This document shows, piece after piece, positions 8,753 to 16,681 of a stretch of 30,115 bases of DNA (its first letter is position 1; each line of letters opens with the position of its first letter). The DNA comes from Cuspidothrix sp046080125 (lineage in GTDB: Bacteria > Cyanobacteriota > Cyanobacteriia > Cyanobacteriales > Nostocaceae): contig JBJTTJ010000196.1 of assembly GCA_046080125.1 (NCBI GenBank), positions 1-30,115 of the forward strand, given 5' to 3'. The position numbers and the translations under genes are program-made. Under the pieces are notes generated by a model that did no database searches, was not told where the DNA came from, and saw only the letters and a list, made by a program, of their open reading frames with translations.

Positions 8753-8773
8753 ATATATAGAGCAATTGAGTAT

Positions 8774-9040
8774 ATGGAGAAAAAAATAGTGAGTAAAGAA
8801 GATTTTCTCTATCCCCGTGGTCGCTACTATGGTCATGTTAAACCGGAAAATTTGGTATTTAATGCCAATCTACAGGAATTTGCCCAAAGAATTAGCTATA
8901 TTTGTAACTTAGAAACCGGTGGTAAAATTTCGCCAGATGAAGCTTATGAACAAATCAAATTACTTTGGAAGCAGTTAAAACACTCAAAAAAAGAACTGAA
9001 AATAGGCCAAGAACCTTTTGAAAATAATGATTCTATATAG
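8774..9040 (+). CDS. Small cyanobacterial protein, DUF7219-like
   Basis: From ATG at 8774 the product has 88 residues. The block EDFLYPRGRYYGHVKPENLVFNAN and the following LQEFAQRISYICNLETGGKISPDEAYEQI recur, in my memory, in a small protein family widespread in cyanobacteria (DUF7219); no function is established. It is soluble, with no membrane segment, and its C-terminus is lysine-rich. An upstream in-frame ATG at 8720 would add 18 residues (MAFATVRYQQNIYRAIEY), but these are encoded by a dispersed repeat, so I prefer 8774. It stands alone, divergent from purC and convergent with sqdX. Confidence 0.75.
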   Translation: MEKKIVSKEDFLYPRGRYYGHVKPENLVFNANLQEFAQRISYICNLETGGKISPDEAYEQIKLLWKQLKHSKKELKIGQEPFENNDSI

Positions 9041-9232
9041 CAGTTGAACAGGTAGGAGTTCAGGAGGATAATTAATAGTGATTCGTAGATATGAGTAAGT
9101 GGACGTGAGGTAGGCAAAATGTGTGAAGAAAAGTAAAATCTCTGAAAACTTCTTCACTCTTGCCTATTGCCTCTGTTCTTGTTGTTCATAATTCATTTAG
9201 GATTGCTATAGATTTTATCCCAGTAGTAAAAG

Positions 9233-9257
9233 TTGCTCAAGTGGCCTTAGCCACTGA
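9233..9257 (-). terminator. Possible terminator hairpin after sqdX
   Basis: AGTGGC and GCCACT (9240-9255) pair around a CTTA loop, with extra CTC/GAG pairing outside. On the minus strand the hairpin is followed by a short T-rich stretch. It lies just past the sqdX stop, so it may end the sqdB-sqdX transcript. The T tract is weak. Confidence 0.4.
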
Positions 9258-9262
9258 GAGTG

Positions 9263-10375
9263 CTATAACAACATCTTTTGATAATAGTCTTGAAGTTGTT
9301 GTGTAGCAGCAGCCCATCCCCACTTTTCAGCTTCTGATCGGGCATTTTTACGGATAATATTTATTTGCTGTCCTTGTTTTAACAAACTTATGGTAGCGTT
9401 TACCGCCTCCTGAATATCACCTTTGGGGTCAAAAAGATATCCATTTACCCCATCTGTGACAATATCGGGTATACCGCCTGAACGGGCTGCTACCACTGGA
9501 CACCCTGCGGCCATAGCTTCCAGTAAAACTAATCCGAGTGTTTCTGTACGGGAGGGAAAAATAAAGGCATCAGCACTGGCAAAAGCTGAACCTAATTCTT
9601 TACCCTGGAGATAACCGACGAAGTAAGTATTTGTACCTGTAAAATGTTTTTCTAAAGCTTGGCGATGGGGTCCATCTCCAACCAATGCTAATCGGGCATC
9701 AGGAATGGCTTCTAGAATGGGTTTAATGCGTTCGATTTCTTTTTCGGCGGAAAGACGACCAACATACAATAATAAGGGGCTATCTGGATGATTTTGGGAC
9801 AGATGCGATCGCATTTGCTCACTAGCTAAATCGGGATGAAATAACTCCGTATCTACCCCTCGTTGCCACAAATCTAATCTTTCGATTCCATGTTGGGATA
9901 ATTCTTCTACCATAACTGTGGAAGTACACAGATTTAATGCAGCTTGATTATGACCCAGCTTGAGCAGTTCCCATAGTAGCCCTTCTAACATTCCTAAACC
10001 ATAATGTTGTAGGTATTGGGGTAAATGGGTATGGTAGGAAGCCACCAGGGGGATTTTCAGGACTTTACTATAAAAAATCCCTGATAAACCTAGCACTGCG
10101 GGATTAACAACATGAATAATATCTGGTTGAAATTCTTGCAAAGCGTAACCAATGGCAGGACGAGGTAGTGCCATTTTTAACTCTGGATATAGAGGTAATG
10201 GAAAACCAGTAACTCCGTAAACTTTCGCACCTTTATGTTCTTTGATGCCACCTTCGGGGGCAAATACTAGGACTTGATTACCATTGCGTTGTAAATGGTC
10301 AACTGTATGGCGTAGGCGTGTAACAATCCCGTCAATTTTGGGTAAAAAAGTTTCTGTAAATAAGGCAATTCGCAT
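9263..10375 (-). CDS. sqdX: Sulfoquinovosyltransferase SqdX (GT4)
   Basis: SqdX transfers sulfoquinovose from UDP-sulfoquinovose to diacylglycerol, the last step of sulfolipid (SQDG) synthesis for thylakoid membranes. The 370-residue protein shows the GT-B, family GT4 pattern: MRIALFTETFLPKIDGIVTR at the start, VASYHTHLPQYLQHYGLG (about 111-128), LLLYVGRLSAEKEIERI (about 200-216), and the nucleotide-binding EX7E motif in RTETLGLVLLEAMAAGCPVV (about 275-295). The gene lies 124 bp downstream of sqdB in the same orientation, which makes the assignment much firmer than glycosyltransferase similarity alone. Confidence 0.92.
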   Translation of the reverse strand: MRIALFTETFLPKIDGIVTRLRHTVDHLQRNGNQVLVFAPEGGIKEHKGAKVYGVTGFPLPLYPELKMALPRPAIGYALQEFQPDIIHVVNPAVLGLSGIFYSKVLKIPLVASYHTHLPQYLQHYGLGMLEGLLWELLKLGHNQAALNLCTSTVMVEELSQHGIERLDLWQRGVDTELFHPDLASEQMRSHLSQNHPDSPLLLYVGRLSAEKEIERIKPILEAIPDARLALVGDGPHRQALEKHFTGTNTYFVGYLQGKELGSAFASADAFIFPSRTETLGLVLLEAMAAGCPVVAARSGGIPDIVTDGVNGYLFDPKGDIQEAVNATISLLKQGQQINIIRKNARSEAEKWGWAAATQQLQDYYQKMLL

Positions 10376-10499
10376 AATAAAACTGCAAAGCAGAAGTCAG
10401 GGAGTAAGAGAATAAGGGAGTATCAGAACAGGGAAGCAGGGGAGCAGGAGGGTAATTGTTATTCTTTTCCTTCTTTCCTTCCTGCCTCCTGCCTCCTGC
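10376..10499. repeat. Purine/pyrimidine inverted repeat between sqdB and sqdX
   Basis: A purine-rich run (GGGAAGCAGGGGAGCAGGAGG near 10430-10450) faces a pyrimidine-rich run (CCTTCCTGCCTCCTGCCTCC near 10478-10498). They can form a long imperfect hairpin in the spacer of the sqd pair. It might attenuate read-through or be only an interspersed repeat. Confidence 0.5.
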
Positions 10500-11654
10500 C
10501 TACTTTCTATGCCAAGAGACTTTGGGAAAAATCTGCTTGTGATCAACTCGTTTCTGATACTTGATAGCAAAGTTTAACAGTGAGTCAAGTAAAGAATCTG
10601 AGAGGAAGTGAGGTTGTAAACCCAAATCTAGGAGTTTAGTATTTTTGGCGTTGAAGTAGTGTTCTTCTTTCTCTACTCTGGGGTTATCAATATGGTTAAT
10701 ATCCACATTTAGTCCCACAGCGTTACCTGCTTTTTTCACCATCATCGCCAAATCACCGATACTAAATAGTTCGGTAAATTGGTTAAATACGCGAAATTCA
10801 CCAGGTTGAGCCGGATTGGCGATCGCTATTTCAATACATCGCACCGTATCCCGAATATCCAAGAAGCCCCGAGTTTGTCCACCTTTACCGTATACAGTCA
10901 GGGGATGTCCTACCGCCGCTTGAATACAAAAACGGTTCAGGGCTGTACCAAATACGCCGTCATAATCGAGGCGGTTAATTAACAGTTCATCCATTCCCGT
11001 TTCTTCGGTGAGAACACCGTAAACTATACCTTGGTTTAAGTCAGTAGCTCTTAATCCCCAAATCCGACAGGCAAAGTGGATATTATGGCTATCATGGACT
11101 TTACTCAAGTGGTACATTGAACCAGGCTGCTTAGGATAGGGCAAAGTATCCTTGCGTCCATTGTGTTCAATGGTGATATATCCCTCTTCAATATCAATGT
11201 TTGGAGTTCCATACTCACCCATTGTTCCCAATTTTACCAAATGGCAATCGGGGAAATCTTCCCGCATAATATACAGCAAGTTCAACGTACCAACCACATT
11301 ATTGACTTGGGTGAGAACAGCGTGTTCACGGTCAATCATGGAAAATGGCGCTGAACGCTGCTCACCAAAATGCACTATGGCAGTTGGTTGAAATGCGTGT
11401 AAGGCTTTGTGCAGAAATTCGTAATTAGTTATATCACCGATAAACAGATCAATGGACTTGCTAGTCAAATCCTGCCATCGCTGAAGACGTTGGTGAATTG
11501 GTGCGATTGGGGTTAGAGTTTCCATACCCAGTTCGTTATCCCAGTGTCGCCGCACCAAGCTGTCTAAAATTCCAACTTCATAACCTCGATTAGAAAGGTA
11601 AAGCGCGGTTGCCCAACCGCAATACCCATCACCACCAATAACCAGGACTTTCAT
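10500..11654 (-). CDS. sqdB: UDP-sulfoquinovose synthase SqdB
   Basis: SqdB makes UDP-sulfoquinovose from UDP-glucose and sulfite, using tightly bound NAD. It is a short-chain dehydrogenase-fold protein of 384 residues, close to the plant SQD1 core. The NAD-binding loop is GGDGYCGWATAL (about 7-18). The catalytic segment is intact: TMGEYGTPNIDIEEG (about 144-158), then YPKQPGSMYHLSKVHDSHN with the YxxxK pair (about 182 and 186). GQTRGFLDIRDTVRCIEIA follows at about 259-277. It precedes sqdX in a two-gene unit. Confidence 0.96.
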   Translation of the reverse strand: MKVLVIGGDGYCGWATALYLSNRGYEVGILDSLVRRHWDNELGMETLTPIAPIHQRLQRWQDLTSKSIDLFIGDITNYEFLHKALHAFQPTAIVHFGEQRSAPFSMIDREHAVLTQVNNVVGTLNLLYIMREDFPDCHLVKLGTMGEYGTPNIDIEEGYITIEHNGRKDTLPYPKQPGSMYHLSKVHDSHNIHFACRIWGLRATDLNQGIVYGVLTEETGMDELLINRLDYDGVFGTALNRFCIQAAVGHPLTVYGKGGQTRGFLDIRDTVRCIEIAIANPAQPGEFRVFNQFTELFSIGDLAMMVKKAGNAVGLNVDINHIDNPRVEKEEHYFNAKNTKLLDLGLQPHFLSDSLLDSLLNFAIKYQKRVDHKQIFPKVSWHRK

Positions 11655-11748
11655 CTTTACCAGTTTTTACTCGCTGATAGCTAAATCTATCAGGTTTATG
11701 TCCCCTCTTTATCATTAAATTCTCTTAATGAAGGCGACCGCAAGGCGG
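11655..11748. other. Spacer upstream of sqdB
   Basis: A short AT-rich spacer that should hold the sqdB promoter. It runs directly into array B. No gene is visible. Confidence 0.4.
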
Positions 11749-11914
11749 AAGTCAAAAGTCAAAAGTCAAAAGTTAAAAGTGGCTTGACCACCAACAACTG
11801 ACCACTAACAACTGACCACTAACAACTGACCACTAACAACTGACCACTAACAACTGACCACTAACAACTAACAACTGACCACTAACAACTAACAACTAAC
11901 AACTGACTACTGAC
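11749..11914. repeat. Composite heptamer array B: AAGTCAA units then AACTGAC/CACTAAC units
   Basis: Three AAGTCAA units and one AAGTTAA variant (11749-11776) lead through the link AAGTGGCTTGAC into alternating AACTGAC and CACTAAC heptamers (11796-11865), then AACTAAC/AACTGAC/CACTAAC variants to 11914. Array A shares the leader, the link and the AACTGAC unit. The final unit (TACTGAC, 11908-11914) supplies the last Ser and Gln codons and most of the TAG stop of the neighbouring lipoprotein gene. Confidence 0.85.
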
Positions 11915-12416
11915 TAATTTTATACTCTTGAGCTATGTAGTAAAACAGACGATAATAATTGGCAAACTCTTGACTGCTGCTTTTTCCCTGCCAGTGATAT
12001 TCCAATGCTGATTGAGTAATGGTTAACTTAATTACAGTCATCTGCTCCCCTACTTCTATGGACATGACTCCAGAAAATCCTTGATTAGTCCGAAAGTTAT
12101 ATACTGGCCGGAGATTTGGTTTTGGTGATGTGAATAGGGGCTTGCTGACATGGGCGCGAATTTCTACAGTTTTCTGATTTATCGGTGCTAAAGCAATACC
12201 ATCACTGTTGTCTGGGTTGCCTAATTCCTGCCAAGTGTTGGGGTAGGGAAACTCAAAACCATAGCGAGGATTTTTATATATCTTCCATATTAGATTTTGA
12301 GGCTGGAGGTTATTGGCATTACACCCCCAGAAAATCATTCCTATTCCAATACTGCACGTAATGGTGCATAGCATCCTGTTTCTTTGTAACGCATCCCATG
12401 GCTGTTTCATTGTCAA
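11907..12416 (-). CDS. Putative lipoprotein with PsbP-like start of domain
   Basis: The 169-residue product has a hydrophobic stretch (LCTITCSIGIGMIFWGCN) ending in a possible lipobox cysteine at about residue 32, so it is probably a lipoprotein exported across the inner or thylakoid membrane. The next block, WKIYKNPRYGFEFPYPNTWQ, resembles the beginning of PsbP-like/Mog1-fold domains, and VEIRAHVSKPLF and the C-terminal YRLFYYIAQEYKISQ fit a small alpha/beta domain. I cannot name a specific function. The C-terminus ends in Ser-Gln-stop read out of tandem array B, so the original end may have been displaced. The alternative start is ATG at 12410 (MKQPWD). Confidence 0.72.
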   Translation of the reverse strand: MTMKQPWDALQRNRMLCTITCSIGIGMIFWGCNANNLQPQNLIWKIYKNPRYGFEFPYPNTWQELGNPDNSDGIALAPINQKTVEIRAHVSKPLFTSPKPNLRPVYNFRTNQGFSGVMSIEVGEQMTVIKLTITQSALEYHWQGKSSSQEFANYYRLFYYIAQEYKISQ

Positions 12417-12541
12417 ATTTGATATTTTATGTGTCTAGGAAAATACATGGTTTTAGGCTTTAGGGGTTTTGTCTGTTTCGAGGATATTGTTTGTCTAGAA
12501 ATGTTGGGTTTCCTTTTGTCAACCCAACCTACGAAGGGCGA
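12417..12541. other. Spacer with short inverted repeat
   Basis: First part of a ~600-bp spacer before the Rieske gene. GTTGGGTT (12503-12510) and AACCCAAC (12521-12528) form an 8-bp stem with a 10-nt loop. Elements built around GTTGGGTT/AACCCAAC are common dispersed repeats in Nostocales. The remainder of the spacer holds the Uma2 relic and the 137-bp repeat listed next. Confidence 0.55.
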
Positions 12542-12619
12542 TTAGACTATACAAAGTTGGTAAAATTGTTCATCTGTAAGGCGAATAATGGGATCTAGGT
12601 TTAAGGTGACTGTATTCAT
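12542..12619 (-). pseudogene. N-terminal relic of a Uma2/DUF820-family nuclease gene
   Basis: A 25-codon frame reads MNTVTLNLDPIIRLTDEQFY and then QLCIV before a stop. This closely matches my memory of the first ~24 residues of cyanobacterial Uma2 (DUF820) proteins, which are PD-(D/E)XK-like and very numerous in these genomes. The catalytic part is gone. The relic abuts the GTTGGGTT hairpin, so a repeat insertion or a deletion ending there may have removed the rest. Confidence 0.6.
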
Positions 12620-12715
12620 TTAACTACTCTTATCCTTAAATCTTGAAATATTGGAAACCAGTTAAATATTTAACATACACACATAATTATTATACTATAG
12701 TGATTTTATTTGTCA

Positions 12716-12852
12716 ATATTTAAGTAAGTAGATGAGAATAAATCAAAGTAGATTAAGTAATGTAAAAAAAATGAGCTGCTTTGGTAGTGAGGACTCCTCA
12801 AATGAGGAATAAATTCCTCACTACAAACTTTGAATTATTCAGTCCGTTCTAC
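12716..12852. repeat. 137-bp dispersed repeat, copy 1
   Basis: From ATATTTAAGTAAGTAGATG to AGTCCGTTCTAC the sequence is nearly identical to 29625-29764. Differences are one extra G, one more A in an A run, a 5-base gap (TTGAG absent here) and one substitution. It contains a hairpin whose arms are GTAGTGAGGA and TCCTCACTAC. No reading frame is conserved, so it behaves like a non-autonomous element or structured repeat. Confidence 0.85.
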
Positions 12853-13029
12853 ATTGATACTTAGTTACTAGGAAAATTTTCTATTTTTTGAGAATTAATA
12901 ATACTCTTTTATAAATTAGGTATATAATTAATGATCAATTACTATTGATGGTACTAAAAATGACTGTTTTTATGAGTAGTTCATGATAGGTATATATCAA
13001 CCGCTTTAACCATAGTGAAAATCTTAACG

Positions 13030-14139
13030 ATGAACAATAATATAGATAAAGATAATCTTAATTCGATTCGTAAACCTAAAATTTTTAATCAATCGCAGGT
13101 CTTTGTTGAAGGTTGGTATTGGGTCTTACCTTCTCAATCCTTGAAAGTGGGGGAGGTTAAATCTATAAATATTTTTGGCAGGGATTTAATAGTATATCGT
13201 GGTCAAGATAAACGGGCAGTGATTTTAGATGCTTACTGTCCTCATAGTGGTACAAATTTAGCTGAAGGTAAGGTTGAGGGGAATGAAATACGCTGTGTTT
13301 TACATCGCTGGAAATTTGATGCTGAGGGTATTTGTGTTGATGTTCCTGCTTTGGATGAACCCGTACCTGTGAAAGCAAAAACTTGGCCTGTGGCAGAACA
13401 ATATGGGATTATTTGGATATGGACTGGAGAAACGCCCCAACAACCTTTACCTTTTATTTTAGATTGGGAAAATCAGGAATTTGATTATGTTCTGGGTTCT
13501 CAATTTAATATTAATTGTCATGCCCATATTTTACTGCTTAAAAGTATTGATATGCAGCAAATTAATATAGTTAATAAGTTACCTTTCAAGATAGCTTGGG
13601 AAAAACAAGAACTAAATCAAAATGCTATTGTTTTCAATACTATGATCAATATCAATAGTAAATCGTTTTGGCTAAAAGTTTATCGTTATTTATTTAAAAG
13701 TTCTCTGAGTTATAATGTTTGTTATTGGTATGGTACAACGAGTATAATTTCGCTGGGCAATGAGTTTCTTCATTTACATTTAATGTTTATAAGTCGCATA
13801 ACATTAGGGGGTAGAACCGAGGGACAAACTTTGTTGATGGCTAAAAAACGGCGAAGTATTTTAGGGAAGTTAATTAATATATTGATGTTAGGGGTTGGGA
13901 AAGTGATCAGCGATCGCTTAATCACAGCCCATGAGAGAATTTTATCAACTATGCAGTTTGATTTGAAAACACCTATTAAAGCCGATTTGTCAATTATGCA
14001 ATTTATTAATCATTTAGAACGACAAAAACCTCTGAATTGGGAAACTTGGTCTGTATGGCGATCGCAGGAACGGAAAGAACAAGTACGTGAAGAACGAGAA
14101 AAACGGGAAAAATGGCGCAATGAATTAGTCAATGACTGA
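13030..14139 (+). CDS. Rieske [2Fe-2S] protein of the ring-hydroxylating oxygenase type, iron site altered
   Basis: The N-terminal ~120 residues form a Rieske domain: VEGWYWVLPSQSLKVGEV, then CPHSGTNLAEGKVEGNEIRC with CxH and the second CVLH pair, so a [2Fe-2S] cluster is expected. The rest resembles the oxygenase alpha-subunit domain of cyanobacterial Rieske proteins. At the place where the mononuclear iron motif DxxHxxxxH is expected, this protein reads DMQQINIVN, with Gln and Asn in place of both histidines. A basic, charged tail (RSQERKEQVREEREKREKW) ends the protein. I chose ATG 13030; GTG at 13015 is an alternative. The substrate is unknown, and the protein may be an inactive oxygenase. 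Confidence 0.8.
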   Translation: MNNNIDKDNLNSIRKPKIFNQSQVFVEGWYWVLPSQSLKVGEVKSINIFGRDLIVYRGQDKRAVILDAYCPHSGTNLAEGKVEGNEIRCVLHRWKFDAEGICVDVPALDEPVPVKAKTWPVAEQYGIIWIWTGETPQQPLPFILDWENQEFDYVLGSQFNINCHAHILLLKSIDMQQINIVNKLPFKIAWEKQELNQNAIVFNTMININSKSFWLKVYRYLFKSSLSYNVCYWYGTTSIISLGNEFLHLHLMFISRITLGGRTEGQTLLMAKKRRSILGKLINILMLGVGKVISDRLITAHERILSTMQFDLKTPIKADLSIMQFINHLERQKPLNWETWSVWRSQERKEQVREEREKREKWRNELVND

Positions 14140-14191
14140 AAATATCTAGAGGATGCCGAATAAACTTGATCGGACTCCTATATTTTGACAA

Positions 14192-14219
14192 TAAAAATGA
14201 AGTGGACTCGCCACTTCAT
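14192..14219 (-). terminator. Intrinsic terminator of the SucC/SucD-like operon
   Basis: A perfect 9-bp stem (ATGAAGTGG, loop ACTCG, CCACTTCAT) is followed on the minus strand by TTTTTATTG. It lies about 210 bp beyond the end of the SucD-like gene and 50 bp past the convergent Rieske gene. It reads best as a minus-strand terminator. Confidence 0.65.
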
Positions 14220-14431
14220 CAATTCCCAGGTAGAACCTAAATATGAGTATAACCGCGAAAAAATTTGCAAATCGTATAAATACATACTAATTTTTCTGTT
14301 TCGCCGGAATCTCATCGCTTGTATTAATTTTCCGTGCTGTTAATGTAAGAATACCCTGTGATCAAACCCTCGACTTCTTGGATTAATTGTCATCTGGGTA
14401 TGAACGATTGATATAGCTAAATACTTACCTG

Positions 14432-15355
14432 TTAATTAACCCTCTTACCTCTTGTCTCTTGATCAACACTTGCTGGAATGAGGATCTTGTTTAGCAGTTG
14501 GGGAATTTGGGATGGACTATCAGCGACGGGAATATTAGCAGATTTAAAAGCAGCTAGTTTGCTTTCTGCTGTGCCAAAATTAGCAGAACGTCCAATAATA
14601 GTGGCTAAAGTTCCTGTTTGTTGCCAAGTTGGTACAGGTGGTACGTGTTTGCCGGCAATATAGGCAATTACAGGCTTATCAATAGCTTCAGAAATGTATT
14701 TTGCTGCTGCTTCTTCACTACCTCCACTGGGTTGGCCAATTAAAACAATGGCCTGTGTAGTGTCATCTTCATCGAGAATTTGTAGCCATTGGAGAAAGGA
14801 AGAACCAACAATAGCATCACTACCAATACTAACACTGATTGACTGTCCTAAACCCATTTTTGTCAGTTCCCAAGCTACCTCATAAGTGAGGGTACTACTA
14901 CGGCTGACAATGCCTATAGAACCGGGTATATAAAATTCACTGGGTTGAGTGCCGAGGAGAATTTTACCAGGGACGATAATTCCAGGACTATTGGGTCCAA
15001 TAATTAGGGTTTCACGAGTTTCTGTTTTGCGAAGTAGCTGCACCATATCCAATGGTGGGACACCGGCGCTAATGATAATAATTTGTGGGATATTGGCAGC
15101 GATCGCTTCTAAAGCTGCATCCAAAACTTGATAAGGTTGAACACAAATAATCGTTGTATCAATTTGTCCCAGTTTAGCCACCACCTCCTCAACTAAATCA
15201 AATACCGGTAGATTATATATTTTTTGTCCACCAAATCCGGGATTCACACCAGCCACTAAATTTGTCCCATAGGCTTGCATTTGTGCAATATGAGTTGGTG
15301 ATATAAATTCAGAAAATCCCTGGATTAAAACCTTACTTTCTAGCGTTAAATTCAT
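14432..15355 (-). CDS. SucD-like (succinyl-CoA ligase alpha) protein lacking the phosphohistidine
   Basis: The fold matches the alpha subunit of succinyl-CoA ligase: a CoA-binding Rossmann domain (GFSEFISPTHIAQMQAYGTN, about 13-32; VNPGFGGQKIYNLPVF), GPNSPGI (about 120-126), VSRSSTLTYEV (about 150-160) and a ligase domain ending FGTAESKLAAF. In E. coli SucD the ligase works through phospho-His246 with Glu208 beside it. Here the matching positions read Gln246 (PPVPTWQQTG) and Gln208 (LIGQPSGGSEE). Classical phosphotransfer therefore looks impossible. Start at ATG 15355; a TTG four codons earlier is less likely. It follows the SucC-like gene by ~84 bp. It may act as a CoA-binding or regulatory protein, or use another mechanism. 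Confidence 0.82.
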   Translation of the reverse strand: MNLTLESKVLIQGFSEFISPTHIAQMQAYGTNLVAGVNPGFGGQKIYNLPVFDLVEEVVAKLGQIDTTIICVQPYQVLDAALEAIAANIPQIIIISAGVPPLDMVQLLRKTETRETLIIGPNSPGIIVPGKILLGTQPSEFYIPGSIGIVSRSSTLTYEVAWELTKMGLGQSISVSIGSDAIVGSSFLQWLQILDEDDTTQAIVLIGQPSGGSEEAAAKYISEAIDKPVIAYIAGKHVPPVPTWQQTGTLATIIGRSANFGTAESKLAAFKSANIPVADSPSQIPQLLNKILIPASVDQETRGKRVN

Positions 15356-15439
15356 AACAAATACCAAAATAATCCCAGATTTTTAATTAGTGATTGGCAG
15401 TTAGTAATTAGGGGGATAAATTTTTCTTACCCATCTTGC

Positions 15440-16681
15440 CTATTTCCTATTCCTCTTTTTCCCTACAGGTAACTTAGCTAAACCTATGGCTTCTTTGACT
15501 GCTTCATCTAAATTTTCTAGAACCATAGGAGATAGATTATAACTGGTGAACTGGTCTAAATATTCTCTACTATGATTAAATTCCGAACCTGCTAAACGTA
15601 GGACTAAGTGAGGTAAATTAATAGGATGCTCACTATTTTCACCATTGGTAATTGATATCTCAGATGCAATCTTTTGGCTGTCTAGTTGGAGAAAAGTTGT
15701 AATAATTTCTGGAAGTTGGTTAACTTGAGGAATGCTACCTAAAAAGTTAATCAAAATCACTTGAATAGACTCATCTTCAGCTAGATTTTTCAAACTGCCG
15801 ATGAGGCGATCGCTGAAGGTAGTTGGGGTGCTATCACTCATGAATGAATGACGTAGATTAATACATTTACCAGGGTTGCCATTGGCATTAACCACCGCAT
15901 CTAATGTTGTGAGTACAGAACCTTTACCATTGCCTAAAATAGCAATTTTCCCTGGCATTTCTAAACTATCCCAATTACCTAACAAGCTATTCTTTCTTTT
16001 ATTACCATGACGACGACCTAGCATATTTGCCGCCATATTAGCTATTTCAGGATGACGATTAATAGCCCGTTCATTGACCCTAACCTTACCATTAAGTGCC
16101 ATGACTTCACCAGCGGAGTTTACACCTAAAGGGTGAATTTCTACCAAGTCTAAATCTTTTTGCACAAATAACTGGTATAGTTTTTCAATAATATCACTTA
16201 CAGATTGGATTAAAGTCCCCTGTAAGCCCATTTTCACAGCCAGCCTTCTGGCATAAAATGGTGAAAATTCCTGTTCAACCACTACGTGTTGAATTTTTTC
16301 CCCTGCTGTTTCCCATTCAATATCTGGTTCTTTAGAACCCAATAGAACAGGACGACAAAGGGCGGTATCTAAAACTACAGCTAGATAAAATTCCTCTTGA
16401 GCATCATACTTGGCTTCTGCTAATATTACCTCTGGCAATTGTCCCCAAATCGGCAGATTAAATATATTCTGTGCGGCCGCTATTGCGTCAATTGTAGTTT
16501 CTACAATCCTCACCCCACCAGCTTTTTCCCTTTCCCCCGCTTGTACTTGGGATTTGAGAACAATGGGGTAATGGATTTTTAACCGTTTTAAATCTGTCGG
16601 ATGATCTATTCTTTGAGATGGTAAGACAGGAATCCCAATTTTACCGAACCATTCTTTAACTTGATACTCCAATAAATCCAT
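15440..16681 (-). CDS. SucC-like (succinyl-CoA ligase beta, ATP-grasp) protein with altered metal ligands
   Basis: The 413-residue protein follows the SucC layout: ATP-grasp N-domain (MDLLEYQVKEWFGKIGIPV; LKSQVQAGEREKAGGVRIV, about 42-60), then LDLVEIHPLGVNSAGEVMAL (about 177-196) and a C-terminal ligase domain. In E. coli SucC the Mg2+ ligands are Asn199 (EINP) and Asp213 (LDGK); here the same places hold His183 (EIHP) and Asn197 (LNGK). The nucleotide-contact loop GRGKAGG reads EREKAGG. The C-domain glycine loop is also divergent (GNGKGSVLTTLDAV). With the SucD-like partner downstream, a heteromer is likely, but ordinary succinyl-CoA ligase activity is doubtful. Confidence 0.82.
   Translation of the reverse strand: MDLLEYQVKEWFGKIGIPVLPSQRIDHPTDLKRLKIHYPIVLKSQVQAGEREKAGGVRIVETTIDAIAAAQNIFNLPIWGQLPEVILAEAKYDAQEEFYLAVVLDTALCRPVLLGSKEPDIEWETAGEKIQHVVVEQEFSPFYARRLAVKMGLQGTLIQSVSDIIEKLYQLFVQKDLDLVEIHPLGVNSAGEVMALNGKVRVNERAINRHPEIANMAANMLGRRHGNKRKNSLLGNWDSLEMPGKIAILGNGKGSVLTTLDAVVNANGNPGKCINLRHSFMSDSTPTTFSDRLIGSLKNLAEDESIQVILINFLGSIPQVNQLPEIITTFLQLDSQKIASEISITNGENSEHPINLPHLVLRLAGSEFNHSREYLDQFTSYNLSPMVLENLDEAVKEAIGLAKLPVGKKRNRK

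Noticed and set aside
8720..8773. N-terminal extension of the DUF7219-like protein
   Set aside because: These codons derive from a dispersed repeat present elsewhere in the window; the conserved region starts later.
11749..11914. CRISPR array or coding repeat
   Set aside because: Heptamer and 14-mer units without spacers, in a spacer region; the same family as array A.
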